This document shows, one piece after another, positions 9,804 through 21,066 of a DNA stretch of 64,000 bases. The notes under the pieces are model-generated. The model searched no databases and was not told where the DNA came from. It was given only the letters and a program-made list of their open reading frames with translations. The translations under genes and the position numbers were made by a program. The stretch is taken from positions 376,892,877 to 376,956,876 of the forward strand of contig NC_081407.1 in NCBI RefSeq assembly GCF_030272615.1, given 5' to 3'. Source of the DNA: Cryptomeria japonica. Its lineage: Eukaryota; Streptophyta; Pinopsida; Cupressales; Cupressaceae. Position 1 is the first letter of the stretch. Each line of letters begins with the position of its first letter.

Positions 9804-12550
9804 TGTCCTAAAATTGCACCCCTTGCAATTTGATCACATTTTGGACCCTCACCTTATCTGTTTATTTGGCTTAAGGCACAAGGATAAAATTGGGAAGTCA
9901 ATCCAATTTGAATTTAAAATTTAAAACTAATGTGAGAAAACTTGATGACTGCAAATATGACTTTGTGGCTATTAACAAGTTTAAAGACAAAGAAGAGGCT
10001 AGCTCAGAAAAGATAAAATACACATGAAAATAAATGTGAACACAAATGTATAATAAACAAATGTTGCAGAGGCAATGAAGTTCCTACAAAAGATTGCAAG
10101 AATGGTCTTTGATTTTTTGTTAGAATATTTCTACTATAAATTATGTACATACATGTTATGAAGATTTTGATTTTAATGATCTAAAATATGAAAGTTCTTG
10201 AAACAATAAGGAATAGGAAACCTTGTCTCTTTAAAATTGCAGGATTGTATCGGGGGATAGAGAATTAATAAAGAAACTCAAGTAGAATAGTAATATTGAC
10301 AAAAACATGGATAAGATCAATTAAAATGGCTTGCACCGTGGAATAATTGAAATTATTTGCCAGATGATGCGAAAAAGTGCTTTAAATAATCTCCTTCCCC
10401 TCTTTGTCAAATGATATTATGTAGTATATATTAATATTGAGATTAAGCTTGTTCTATTTTTACTATGAGGTTAACCTCCTCACAAGACTAAGTTGATTAT
10501 TTATTACTTTATAATAAAGAGGAATATCATAGAACTTTCTAAGTAGAAGAATGAGAAATAAAAAGTATAAGAATTTTAAGCTACATACTTATTTGTTTAT
10601 GTTTATAGCTACAAGCGGGGAAATTTTTGTTCTTGTAATAGTGGAGTGTGGATGGAACTTTGTACTTTTTTTTTATTATTTAAAGTCCTACATTTAAGAC
10701 CCACATAAGTATTTTTACACCTAACAAAGAAAGCGTTAATGTATCTAAAATTTCATTTAGATAAATCCCTTAATACTATTACAATATATAGAATTAATTG
10801 TAGCATTATTTTTTTTCATGGATAGAAACTAATATGAAAATAATGGAAATAAAGATAGTCACATTTAAATAGAGACAATAAACATTTTCATGAAGTACTT
10901 AAAATTGCATATATTATTGTTGCATGGAAGTTTTTACATATGTATCTTCTTTTAACCATTTTGGCCTTGTAAGAACGTCAAGGTAAATAGTGTTTATTGC
11001 CATGACTTTTGATTACTAACCTAAAATATTCATAACCCATCTTCATCTCAACTTATCAATTTGTTTATATGAATGTTGTTGTGCTAGAATAAATAAAGCT
11101 AAAGAAGGGTTGAGTGGTTCTCAAAGGCTAGAAAAAGTATGTGTATATTTTATCAGAAGAAAGGTTGTGCTATAGATGGGAAGGGGATTGACTGTAATAG
11201 GATTGAATTCTCGATAGGAGAACACTATTCAAAAAGTATGGGTTGTAGCTCTCCTTATGGAAAGGAGAGTATAGCTAGGAATATACGAGGATGAGACAAT
11301 TGTTTGATGTCTTGTCGGGTTGTACTGCATGCAAAGGAAGTGGATGGTGTATAGGTAGTCACTATAATTGCACTAGATTTGTGCCTAGACTTTTTTATCA
11401 CACATACTCTTTAGTGGCTTGTGGACAACGATATTAAAGATTTAACAACACTAACACACTTATTAAGATTTTACATAATGCCATTGCCACAAGTAAGCTG
11501 GTGGGTTGATAGCCAACTAATGTTATCATTTGTTGGCCTCACACCTTGAAGATCTATTTATTGTGTTCATGCCTATGCAAGGCATTCATCAACAAGCCGT
11601 CCTGCTTAAACATATCAAAAAATGAAAATGATAAAACTGATGGCCTTTGTAGATCCCTTTTACCCCTCTCTAAAGCAGTATTTGGTGGCCATCTTTTGGT
11701 TTTCCTTGGCCTAGTTTTCAATGGAGTAGTAGTTTTGGATTTTTCCCCTTTTTTTCTTAGACGAACAAGGAATCTAAAAAATTGTGCATGATCATGCCAC
11801 TGTATATACTTTGATAAGATGGGTTGAGCTTAACTGGCACACTAATAAATGATAGCTTAGGTGGTCGGGCCCATAGCTCTTATTAAACCTTCATTTTCAT
11901 TTTTTAATTTATGTCATCATTTTTCCTTATGTTTGTTGGTCCTACTGTTGGGTTTTCTCACTCCTTATGAGACCTCTTTCTTTTGATGTTTGATTATTAT
12001 GTAAGTGTTTAGGCCCTCTATCAGAACAATCTTTAGTAATGCATGCATCTAAAATTTTGAAAAACTAAATTCCCTTTAATGCACCAAACTGATTTTACAC
12101 ATGTGAATGATAGTTGAATAATGCTTGATGATTGGGACATGAATATAATGAACGTCTTTAAATATAAAGGCACATGTTATTAAAAAAAAATGTCTTTAGG
12201 TAAGAAGGATAAAGTAGGATATTAGTACAAATTTAATTTAAGGCAAGACTACCTGGTGATAGTATTAATGACTTTGTGACTATGAACTAGTCCTAAGATA
12301 GAAAAGGGGCTAGATCACAAATGATAACATGCATATGAAAATAAATGATTATTTGTGTGTAATAAACTAGTCAATAAGACAAATGTATAAGGATGTGTGA
12401 ACATGAGAATGAAAGAAAATAATAGATGCATAAGAACATGTGAAACAAATTAGATGAATAATCAAAGACAATAGATCTAAATTTACACAAAATTATTTTG
12501 TTTATAATTGAATTTATGGGTCATGTTTGCCCTCCTCCAAAACATTTAGA
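9804..12550. other. AT-rich repetitive DNA, no gene seen
   Basis: No credible coding frame; the one 81-residue frame at 11546-11791 has no family resemblance. Two internal stretches resemble each other (about 9890-10080 and 12220-12400, sharing GACTTTGTGGCTAT- and GGCTAGCTCA-like text). The piece at 12040-12175 resembles 27660-27816, so this is ancient dispersed repeat. Confidence 0.5.
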
Positions 12551-12551
12551 T

Positions 12552-13440
12552 TTATTGATGTAAAGGAAAATTATATGATGTACAAAAGTTAAAAATTGGT
12601 TGAAAAATTTGTTTACAAAAGTTTTTGAGTTTTTTTAAAGGCAATGAGTTTTTGAACAAGATTAGGTTCCTTATCAACATGTTTCTTAGGATGAGGAGGG
12701 GAAGAAATGAAAGTGAGAAGAACATTGGAATCTTGCTTTGTGATAATAGGATTATATTTGTGATGTATTTGGGACCATATTTTTGCTCCAATTGTCTTTC
12801 CATATCACTTCTTTAACATATCCATTTAGCAACTTTTGAGATATTGTTAGGAGGTATCTTTGGTTTGTTATCATTAATCATGTGTTGGTTTTGGGGTTGA
12901 GTAGGATGTTGAATAAATATAGGCATCACATGAATAGAAACATGAATAGTATTTACTTGATTAAGCTCTAAGTTATTCTCTGAGGACTCATTTTTAGGAG
13001 AGAGAGCATCAAGGAAAGTTCTAATAATTTCATCTTCTTACTCCAAGGTATCTTTATGGGTAAGATAAACTTTGGGAGAAGGATTAACTATATCCATCAA
13101 TGCTTCATCTCTAGGAGGAATGTCATTCATAAAAGGTAAAGTGACATTAAGGAAGGTGTTTATTATATCACCTTATTCCTCTAGCATATCCTTATGGGAG
13201 AGGACAATTTTAGGAGAAAGATCAACATCATGCATCAAAACTTCATCCTTAGGAGAGAGAGTTTTAAAAGAAGTGTTAATAATTTCTTATTGCACTAAAT
13301 TATCCTCATGGGTAGGAGGATCCTTAGGAGAGGGTAAACCATAACTATGAATGAAAGGAATATCTAGATTATCATCATATGGGTAAAAGAAAACATCATG
13401 AACATCTTGAATAAAACTTGAAATTGAACTAGAAAAATAA
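12552..13440 (-). pseudogene. Unrecognised minus-strand pseudogene with about 45-codon repeats
   Basis: Reading leftward from 13440, a frame with few stops repeats a block of the form SPK-x(5)-HKD-x-LEE, IINTFL and L-SPKDE three times, with starts spaced about 138 and 119 bp. It then continues into a basic region (MERQLEQKYGPKYITNI). The repeated unit is also visible as DNA: TCCTTATGGG-like and TCTCCTTAGGA-like motifs at about 13040, 13180 and 13300. I do not recognise the family. The frame could belong to a decayed transposon protein. At least two in-frame stops (TAA, TAG) interrupt it. Confidence 0.35.
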
Positions 13441-13449
13441 TTTAACAAT

Positions 13450-14745
13450 GATCCCACCACAATTTGTCTCCTACTGCAACATGATCCCCCTCACTATCTG
13501 GCTCCATAAGAATGATAGTGAACATCCCTGAAAATCCAGTATCAGATACTGTGGCTCGATCAACTGATGTATAAATAGGAGGAGGAGGTGTATCCTTACC
13601 AACTGCTGTATGCTAGGGCGGGGCAGTAGGATATGCAGTAGCAGTAGGCTGAGAATCTATATGCTCACAACCATGGCTAGATGCACCCAGTCTACCAAGT
13701 GCATGCCTAACTAATGATGGTGCATCCTGTAGTGGGATCCTATGATCCATAGCAATGACCTTATATGCATCCAATTGATCACTGGATAAGCATGTGCTCA
13801 TCTACCATAAAGGATCTATGTCATGCATGCGTGCAACATCCATCGACGATGGTATGTCTACTCAAACATATCGATCATCACTCGCTGATGCATCATGAAT
13901 GCTAGTATGAGAGCACAAAAAATATCTACCCACCCGATTTGATATCATCTCATCCACTTGTGTGGCTATAGTAGCAACACTGGAAAATATGAACTGTCGA
14001 GTGTCATTTGGCACACTATCTGCAGCATGTACTAGGTCCGCACTCTTGGGAAGAACCACAAGGTTTGGACCAATCAATGCTCATTTATTAATGGGCGAAG
14101 GTGCACCTAGTCGTCTAAAATTATCCGAAAATCTGCCCTTCCCTTGCCCAACATGTTTTGGAAAATCAGTGTAATCAACATCATCCAACAAATGAAACTC
14201 TGCAAACAATTGTTTACAGAAATAAAGGAGCAACTCATCCTTTTGTGGCCACCTATGATGAGTGGGTAACCATCTAGGATAGATAAATGGTGCTACTAGT
14301 GCATTCGTGCACTTGGTAGGCATATAGTCTTTCACCCTACCAAAGGCCTGATAATGAGGAAACATGGTTTTCACATCAGCTGTGGAAACCCTATCATTCA
14401 CTGTGTCCCATTTCAAAGTACCATGCACACTGCGTGAAAGGGAGCTATAGAATTCCTCCGCGTTGACCTCGCCATATGGATTATAATTGTCGACGAGGTC
14501 AATCATATGAACTAGCTCATGTCTAATAGTCTCACCCCTTTGTTTATTTGTGTGATCACGCATGTTTTCCAAAGTGATAAATTTAAATGATCTAAGGCAC
14601 GTTGGAGTGCCTCAATAGTCTGATTGTAGAGCTACTGTCTCTCCTATGGAGTTGTTGCAGACCTATGTGACGTCTGCTCACTCCCATGAGGATGAACACT
14701 AGGCTCAAAAGTACTCGTATTATGTGATCCAGGCTCATCAGACAT
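13450..14745 (-). pseudogene. Unrecognised minus-strand gene, one frame with scattered stops
   Basis: A likely start lies at 14745 (MSDEPGSHNTSTFE). After one frame change, 14572 to 13613 is a single frame of about 320 codons broken only by a few stops (near 14079, 13860 and 13803). The first part is rich in aromatic and basic residues (YPRWLPTHHRWPQKDELLLYF, split here as YPRWLPTHHRW + PQKDELLLYF). The C-terminus is Pro-rich and acidic. Codon periodicity is kept despite the stops, so it was coding until fairly recently. I do not recognise the protein; a transposon-borne gene is most likely given its place beside a satellite and a foldback. Confidence 0.45.
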
Positions 14746-15190
14746 GATGCTCAGTGGATAATGTAGAACTAGACATATCTATCTCCACATGTGCATGTAT
14801 GTAGTACACATTAAACAATAATAAAAAATGTATACATACATTTAAATCATTTAAAACATATTTAAAAACATGTAAATTAAAGAAATTAGATGTATACATT
14901 TTAAAGAAATTTAAACGTCATAAATACATACTTGAGTTAAAATTTTCTAGATATAAAGACAAAATTAAGATAAATTTCTAGAGATCTATACACAAAAGAA
15001 ATTTACACAACTATAAATTTAATATTAAATTTCAATATATGTCTAATTTACAATTACATATATTTTCATATACAATAATTAATTTGAAAATTAGTCAAAT
15101 TAAGACCCTAAGTTAAGTCAAATTAATTTACAATGAAGTAAAATTAATTTACAATTAATTCACAATTTTGCATATGTACAAATTAATTAA
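14746..15190. other. AT-rich spacer
   Basis: Low-complexity AAATTAA/TTTAAAC-rich DNA between the unrecognised pseudogene and the first satellite-like motif at 15193. No gene or structured repeat seen. Confidence 0.5.
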
Positions 15191-15236
15191 TAGGTCCTAA
15201 TTTGGTCTTATGTGGTCCTAATAGGTCGTACTTGGG

Positions 15237-15652
15237 GTGAAAGTAAATTTTGTAAAAGAAACCAAGCAGGTTTGCATTATCTTGAAAGATGTGGAAACAA
15301 GCTCATCAGCTGCCCAGAAGAGAGAAATTGGAGAAAAGCAGAGGAAATTGTTAAAGGGTGATAAATACATAAAGAGTATGCAATACAAACAAACAATGTT
15401 TGGAGTGTGTGATGTGGTCTCTAATTTATGTCCGGAGGGACTAACTGGTTTTGGAGTTGGATGGGGAAACCTATTGGGCCACGCTTGGAGGAAATCAATG
15501 TGTTCATGCAAGGGCCACCTTTTTTCTATTATGAGAATGATGCTTTTGCACTGAAGGATATTTGGAAGACAATATCCAAAAATTTCTATGGTGTGGAACT
15601 AGAGTTGGTAGACTCGTCGAAGTACTTTTCAACTTCCAGAAGACCAGAGAAT
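15237..15652 (+). pseudogene. DRM-type DNA methyltransferase fragment, left arm of foldback
   Basis: Two overlapping plus frames together give CPEGLTGFGVGW, then (after a frame change) PIGPRLEEINVFMQGPPFFYYEN, the latter written here as PIGPRLEEINVFMQG + PPFFYYEN, then ALKDIWKTISKNFYG-VELE and DSSKYF. This is the linker and start of the catalytic region of plant DRM (domains rearranged) methyltransferases, where P-x-FFYYENVA-x-PK-x-VW-x-TISR-x(5)-EPEFVDSK is conserved. DRM enzymes carry out RNA-directed de novo cytosine methylation. Only about 130 codons are present; UBA domains and the methyltransferase motifs are absent. The same frameshift is present in the right arm, so the source was already broken before duplication. 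Confidence 0.75.
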
Positions 15653-16053
15653 TATGCTTTCAAAATCGCCCTTCTATTGGGAGATTGTGTACATAGCCTC
15701 TTGGTCTTCTAAGATGCTGAAAAGTGTACTTTGAGTCCTCCAACTCTGGTTCCACACCATAGAAATTTTCAGAAATTGTCTTCCAAATATCCTTCGGTGC
15801 AAAATCATCATTCTCATAATAGAAAAAAGGTGGCCCTTGCATGAACACAATGATTTCCTCCAAGCCTGGTCCAATAGGTTTCCCCGTCCAACTCTAAAAC
15901 CAGTTAGTCCCTCAGGACATAAATTAGAGACCACATCACACACTCTAGACATTGTTTGTTTATTGCATACTCTCTATGTATTTATCACCCTTTAATAATT
16001 TCCTTTGCTTTTCTCCAATTTCTCTCTTCTGGGAAGCTGATGAGCTTGTTTTC
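15293..16053. repeat. Long inverted repeat (DRM foldback), arms about 355 bp, loop about 50 bp
   Basis: Left arm 15293-15652 and right arm 15703-16053 are reverse complements with scattered mismatches and small indels; the spacer 15653-15702 is short. A single transcript across it would fold into a hairpin of about 350 bp. Satellite-like motifs lie on both sides (15193-15236 and from 16055). Confidence 0.85.
15703..16053 (-). pseudogene. DRM-type fragment, right (inverted) arm of foldback
   Basis: Inverted copy of 15293-15652. Minus frames read CPEGLTGFRVGRGN, then VFMQGPPFFYYEND, APKDIWKTISENFYGVEPE and, beyond the arm toward the loop, RRPRGYVHNLPIEGRF, which extends the DRM match (RKRGY-x-HNLPI in real DRMs). 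The right arm keeps a little more of the gene than the left. Its outer end runs directly into the satellite array at 16055. No DRM active site is encoded. Confidence 0.75.
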
Positions 16054-16054
16054 A

Positions 16055-17935
16055 TGTGTCGCAAGGGCCTTAAGTGCTCCTAAGGGGTGCACATGTGTCA
16101 CAAGGGGCCTTAAGGGCCACGTATGACCCCTTGCGACAACATTTGGTCTTTTGTGGTCCTAATAGGTCCTAAGGGGTGCACATGTGTCACAACGGGCCTA
16201 AAGTGGTCATAAGGGGCCACATGTGTGTTCTAACACATGTGTGACCCCTTAGGACCACATATGACCCCTTGCGATAACATTCGGTCTTTTGTGGTCCTAA
16301 TAGGTCCTAAGGGGTGCACATGTGTCGCAAGGGGCCTTAAGTGGTCCTAATGGGTCACACATGTGTTCTAAAACATGCATGACCCCTTAGGACACCTTGC
16401 GACAATATTTGGTCTTTGGTGGTCCTAATAGGTCCTAAGGGGTGCACATGTGTCGCAAGGGGCCTTAAGTGGTCCTAAGGGGTCACGCATGTGTTAGAAC
16501 ACATGCATCACCCCTTAGGATCACATATGACCCCTTGCGACAACATTTGGTCCTTTGTGGTCCTAATAGGTCCTAAGGGGTGCACATGTGTCGCAAGGGG
16601 CCTTAAGTGGTCCTAAGGGGTCACGCATGTGTTAGAACACATGCGTGACCCCTTAGGACCACATATGACCCCTTGTGACACCATTTGGTCCTATGTAGTC
16701 CTAATAGGTCCTAAGGGGTGCACATATGTCACAAGGGGCCTTAAGTGGTCTTAAGGGGTCACACGTGTTCTAACACATGTGTGACCCCTTAGGACCACAT
16801 ATGACCCCTTGCGACCCCATTTGGTCCTATGTGGTCCTAATAGGTCCTAAGGGGTGCACACATGTTGCAAGGGGCCTTAAGTGGTCTTAAGGGGTCACGC
16901 ATGTGTTCTAACACATGCGTGACCCCTTAGGACCATATATGACCCCTTGCAACAACATTTGGTCCTATGTGGTCCTAATAGGTCCTAAGGGGTGCATGTG
17001 TCGCAAGGGACCTTAAGTGGTCCTAAGGGGTCACACATGTGTTAGAACACATGCGTGACCCTTTAGGACCACATATGACCCCTTGCAACAACATTTGGTC
17101 TTTTGTGGTCCTAATAGGTCCTAAGGGGTGCACATGTGTTGCAAGGGGCCTTAAGTGGTCCTAAGGGGTCATGCATGTGTTTTAACACATGTGTGACCCC
17201 TTAGGACCACATATGACCCCTTGCGACAACATTTGGTCTTTTGTGGTCTTAATAGGTCCTAAGGGGTGCACATGTGTCACAAGGGGCCTTAAGTGGTCCT
17301 AAGGGGTCACGCATGTGTTCTAACACATGCGTGACCCCTTAGGACCACATATGACCTCTTGCAACAACATTTGGTCCTATGTGGTCCTAATAGGTCCTAA
17401 GGGGTGCACATGTGTCACAAGGGGCCTTAAGTGGTCCTAAGGGGTCGTGCATGTGTGACCCCTTAGGACCACATATGACCCTTTGCGACACCATTTGGTC
17501 TTATATGGTCATAATAGGTCCTAAGGGGTGCACATGTGTAGCAAGGGGCCTTTAGTGGTCCTAAGGGGTCATATAAAATAATTATATACTCCTTAGGATG
17601 TATACATACACATACATACATACATACATGTTGCAAGAGGTCATATGTGGTCCTAAGGGGTCACACATGTGTTCTAACACATGCGTGACCCCTTAGGACC
17701 ACATATGACCTCTTGCAACAACATTTGGTCCTATGTGGTCCTAATAGGTCCTAAGGGGTGCACATGTGTCACAAGGGGCCTTAAGTGGTCCTAAGGGGTC
17801 GTGCATGTGTGACCCCTTAGGACCACATATGACCCTTTGCGACACCATTTGGTCTTATATGGTCATAATAGGTCCTAAGGGGTGCACATGTGTAGCAAGG
17901 GGCCTTTAGTGGTCCTAAGGGGTCATATAAAATAA
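16055..17935. repeat. Tandem satellite, about 138-bp monomer, about 13 copies
   Basis: The phrase AATAGGTCCTAAGGGGTGCA recurs at about 16161, 16300, 16428, 16566, 16703, 16840, 16977, 17114, 17255, 17390, 17513, 17748 and 17871. Most spacings are 135-141 bp, with some shortened units of about 123 bp. Each monomer holds GTGCACATGTGTCGCAAGGGGC and, split off, a dyad built on TGGTCCTAAGGGGTCACGCA. At 16608-16661 the dyad is a perfect 26-bp inverted repeat around a 2-bp centre. GC content is far above the surroundings. No coding potential. Confidence 0.9.
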
Positions 17936-18480
17936 TTATATACTCCTTAGGATGTATACATACACATACATACATACATACATACATACATAAACCTCAG
18001 GACATGCTATGAGGGGTCGTGTGTGGTCTTGAGGGGTCACACACATACACCTTAGGACATGCTATGAGGGGTTGTGTGTGGTCCTGAGGGGTTGTGTGTA
18101 TTCTTGAGGGGTCACACACAAATCCTCATAGCATGTCTCGAGGTGTATGTATGTCCTAAGGCGGATATAATTATTTTATGTGTATTTATGTATGTATGCA
18201 CATATGTATTTATGTATGTGTGTATGTATGTATATAGACATAGGTATGTATGTCTATGTCCTAAGGTGTACATATAATTATTTTATATCTGTGTATGTAC
18301 AAGTATGTAGGTATGTATGTATGTTTGTGTATGTTTGTATGTAGGTTTGTATGTATGTGTATGTAGGTGTATGTATGTATGTATGTATGTATGTATGTGT
18401 ACGTATGTATGTAGGTTTGTATGTATGTATCTACGTGTGTATGTGTATGTTTGTGTATGCATTTACATATGTATGTGTGT
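17569..18480. repeat. Composite palindrome and ATAC/GTAT microsatellites
   Basis: CATA/CATACATA runs at 17600-17626 and 17957-17992 on one side and GTATGTAT runs from 18182 to 18476 on the other. They bracket inverted copies of AAAATAATTATATACTCCTTAGG (given here in part as AAAATAATTATAT + ACTCCTTAGG; left at about 17570 and 17929, right at about 18150-18178 and 18255-18280). The centre, 18000-18140, repeats GACATGCTATGAGGGG and its complement. The block of 17513-17640 is duplicated at 17871-17995. Confidence 0.75.
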
Positions 18481-18529
18481 ATCTATTTTCTAATATTCTA
18501 AACTAATATGATAGAATATATACAATTTT

Positions 18530-19394
18530 TTTTTTTTTAACAACTTAAAAAAACTAATTTTCTATTAAAAACGATTAAAAAAAAAAACAATATAAATTAA
18601 TATGTTAAAATAAATACATTTAAAAAAAAAAAAAGGTACATACCGCTGAAACCATTCCAATCGGATCTCTGAGACTTTTTGCGCCCTCTTGCTTAACTCC
18701 AAGCCGCTCAATGCAAAATGAGCAGCTTGGACGGATTTTGGCACCTATATAGGGAAAGGGGTTTCCGGCCGGAACGGTTCCGGTTAGAAACCCCTTGCCA
18801 TGAGAGCGCAATGTGGCTGTTGAATGGGGCCAAATCGGTCCAGCCGGAACGCTTTTGGCTAGAACACTTCCGACCGGAATGCTTCGAAAATGACCTGGCA
18901 AAGCGTGAGAGACTATGTTTACACAGGTATTTGGTTGCGTGTTCAAACACATTTTAATTGCCAAATTAATATTAAAATCATAATTTATAATCAAATCTAA
19001 ATTAATTATATTTACTATTGATTTATGTTTAGTTAAGAAGGATGGAAGGGCGCTATGCAAATAGACCGTTAAAACATCCTAGGGATGATAGATCTGGTAA
19101 GCCACAAAATGGAAGGGAGGGAGATATACATAGTAAGGGAAAGGAAGGTATTGGTGATCAAAATGGCCCTAAGAATAGAAGGGAATACCAGGAAGCAGAT
19201 AATCGGGAACACTCCCAATCTCCATGTCCATCCTCGATGCATAGTAAATATTAAACATTTAATATAGAAAAGGAAGTTGAAGTAGAAATTTAATTTTTTT
19301 GAGGAATTGGCAACTATTTCCAGAATCATTGGGACTAAATTCGAACGAAAGAAAATTAGGGCATAAGTATTAGGAAAGCTACGGTACGAAAATG
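18530..19394. other. A/T homopolymer tracts and a GC-richer island, no gene assigned
   Basis: 18520-18635 is oligo-T and oligo-A. 18640-18960 is GC-richer, with two related blocks (GGCCGGAACGGTTCCGG at about 18762 and GCCGGAACGCTTTTGGC at about 18842) and open frames on both strands that resemble nothing I know. A 70-codon plus frame at 19042-19254 is charged and polar (KEGIGDQNGPKNRREYQ) and may be a transposon ORF1 scrap. Confidence 0.35.
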
Positions 19395-20193
19395 ATCTCC
19401 TAATGCCAATTCACAGAGGATGTAAGCAACAATATCTATCTAATTCCTAAATCGCATCTTGAGATGACTTAAACAGAAGAATAGAGAACATATAAAAACC
19501 ACACACATATACACAAAGATTTTTACCATTGAAAACCCTTTCGGGAAAAAATCCACACACCAAAAAGCCGAGTGTCTCCTTTGTATTACAGTAAACAATA
19601 TTACATACAATTGACAACGGAATTTTTGCACAGGCTTAGATTGTATTACAATCAACCTGAATTTCTATCACACTCCCAATGAAACTTGTAGCAGTTTATA
19701 CACACTACAATCCGTTATGAAATCTGATATTGCAACTGTCACTTCACAAACGGTCAACTAACTCAGCCTTGTCACTCGTCCATCCATCTGGCTGTCATCA
19801 AACTATGTATGGACACCACCATATGATGGATGCTACACCGCAGTCATCATACGCCATTGGAACCATCATATGGGTCAGCATTGGGCAACCACCGAAACCA
19901 CCATATGGATCAGCATTGGCAACACCTTTGTCCGTATGGGTCTGCATTGAATTATCACGTACTAAAATGTCATATGAATATGTCTTTGTCTGTACTAATC
20001 TGTCAGTACTAATGTGTAACATTCTGTACTTGGCAATGCTTCCCATCAATCTGGCAATGATTTCTGTCGATCTGGCAATGATTTTCGTCGATCTGGCAAT
20101 GCAACTACCATATGGGTTAACTCAGTACGTATGAGGCAACAACCGTACGGTACATATGAGGCAACAACCATACAGTCTGTATGTACTTCAACA
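19395..20193 (-). repeat. Ty1/copia LTR (minus)
   Basis: Minus strand starts TGTTGAAGTACATAC right after a purine tract (GGCAAGTGGGAGAT, 20194-20207) and carries the typical copia R/U5 phrase CCCGAAAGGGTTTTC near 19545. It repeats motifs GATCTGGCAATG and CATATGGTGG-like units at 19800-20110. Its U5-proximal half is present again, inverted, at 21067-21400 and, in the same orientation as that one, at 46983-47310. Confidence 0.65.
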
Positions 20194-20207
20194 ATCTCCC
20201 ACTTGCC

Positions 20208-20843
20208 GAGGTACGTACTGATATCCACAAAGTTACTCAACAAGACTAATAAGAGTCAGGGGCTTTAAGCCCCATGGGGCTTGCACACCATTTAAATTTA
20301 ACTGTTCTATCATAGATGAATGCCTTTCAGTTGAAATTATTATCCATTTCAACTCAACACCATCTACATTTATATGTTTCCAAGAACACCTGTAGCTGAT
20401 CAGTCCATGCCAAAACTTCAAATGCAAAACCACATTATCATGAAGTACCAAACAAATGATCAATGTACTCTATGTACAAAAATAGAACCAAGATCATTGT
20501 CAAAATTCCAACTGCAGAATCAGGAACTCAAACTTGACAACCATGATTTAAAACATCTCACCCAAAGAGATAACATGCTCCATATGAACATAAATACATT
20601 ATGTCAAAACTCTAAATGCATCTCAAGAGTATATCCTGACATAAAAAACATCCTAACTAAGGATTACAACATCTCTACCAAAGACCCCTTATGAATCTTC
20701 AAGATGTTAACATCTCTAGTTACATGAAGAACTTTCACCAATACATGATGAATCTACATCACTGCCAAAGACCCAAGGTAACTAGTCCTAATGGCATCTT
20801 GATTGAACCAGACACCAACAGATGTCTGACTTGCCAAAGCAGC
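20208..20843 (-). other. Decayed copia interior
   Basis: Stop-rich remnant between the gag fragment and the 3' purine tract. Protease-like text at the gag-proximal end cannot be supported firmly; no integrase or RT motif is visible, consistent with an internal deletion. Confidence 0.4.
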
Positions 20844-21062
20844 TCATAAGGCATCTCCATCCTCATATTGAGAGGACCCAGAATTAGAAGAACTCTTATT
20901 CTTCTTCTTCTCTCTACAATCCTTTTCGATATGACTAGTCTGCCCACAATTCCAGCACTTCACTTTGGGCTTCTTTCCAGGAGTCTTGGAGCTTTCCTCC
21001 GACTTGGATTCTAACTTCTTGTTCTCCTTCTTGCCTCTAATAGTGAGAGCATCCTTGACCAT
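20844..21062 (-). pseudogene. gag: Copia gag fragment with CCHC zinc knuckle
   Basis: A 72-residue minus frame: a Lys/Glu/Ser-rich lead-in (GKKENKKLESKSEESSK), then KCWNCGQTSHIEKDC, a perfect C-x2-C-x4-H-x4-C zinc knuckle as in Ty1/copia gag, then a Ser-rich tail. It binds element RNA in capsid assembly. The downstream polyprotein is decayed and jumps within about 600 bp to the 3' purine tract, so pol has been deleted. The same fragment recurs at 46757-46980, where the knuckle has a stop in place of a residue near the first Cys pair. Confidence 0.75.
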
Positions 21063-21066
21063 CTCA

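Noticed and set aside
11546-11791. 81-codon plus frame
   Set aside because: Isolated, hydrophobic by chance, no start context, no family.
16055-17935. CRISPR-like regular repeats
   Set aside because: Spacing is that of a tandem satellite with no unique spacers, in a plant nuclear context.
18182-18480. GTAT repeat as a telomere or centromere motif
   Set aside because: Four-base GTAT/TATG microsatellite, not the plant telomere TTTAGGG unit.
18620-19060. Long overlapping open frames on both strands in the GC-richer island
   Set aside because: No codon pattern or family resemblance; the frames shadow one another and arise from composition.
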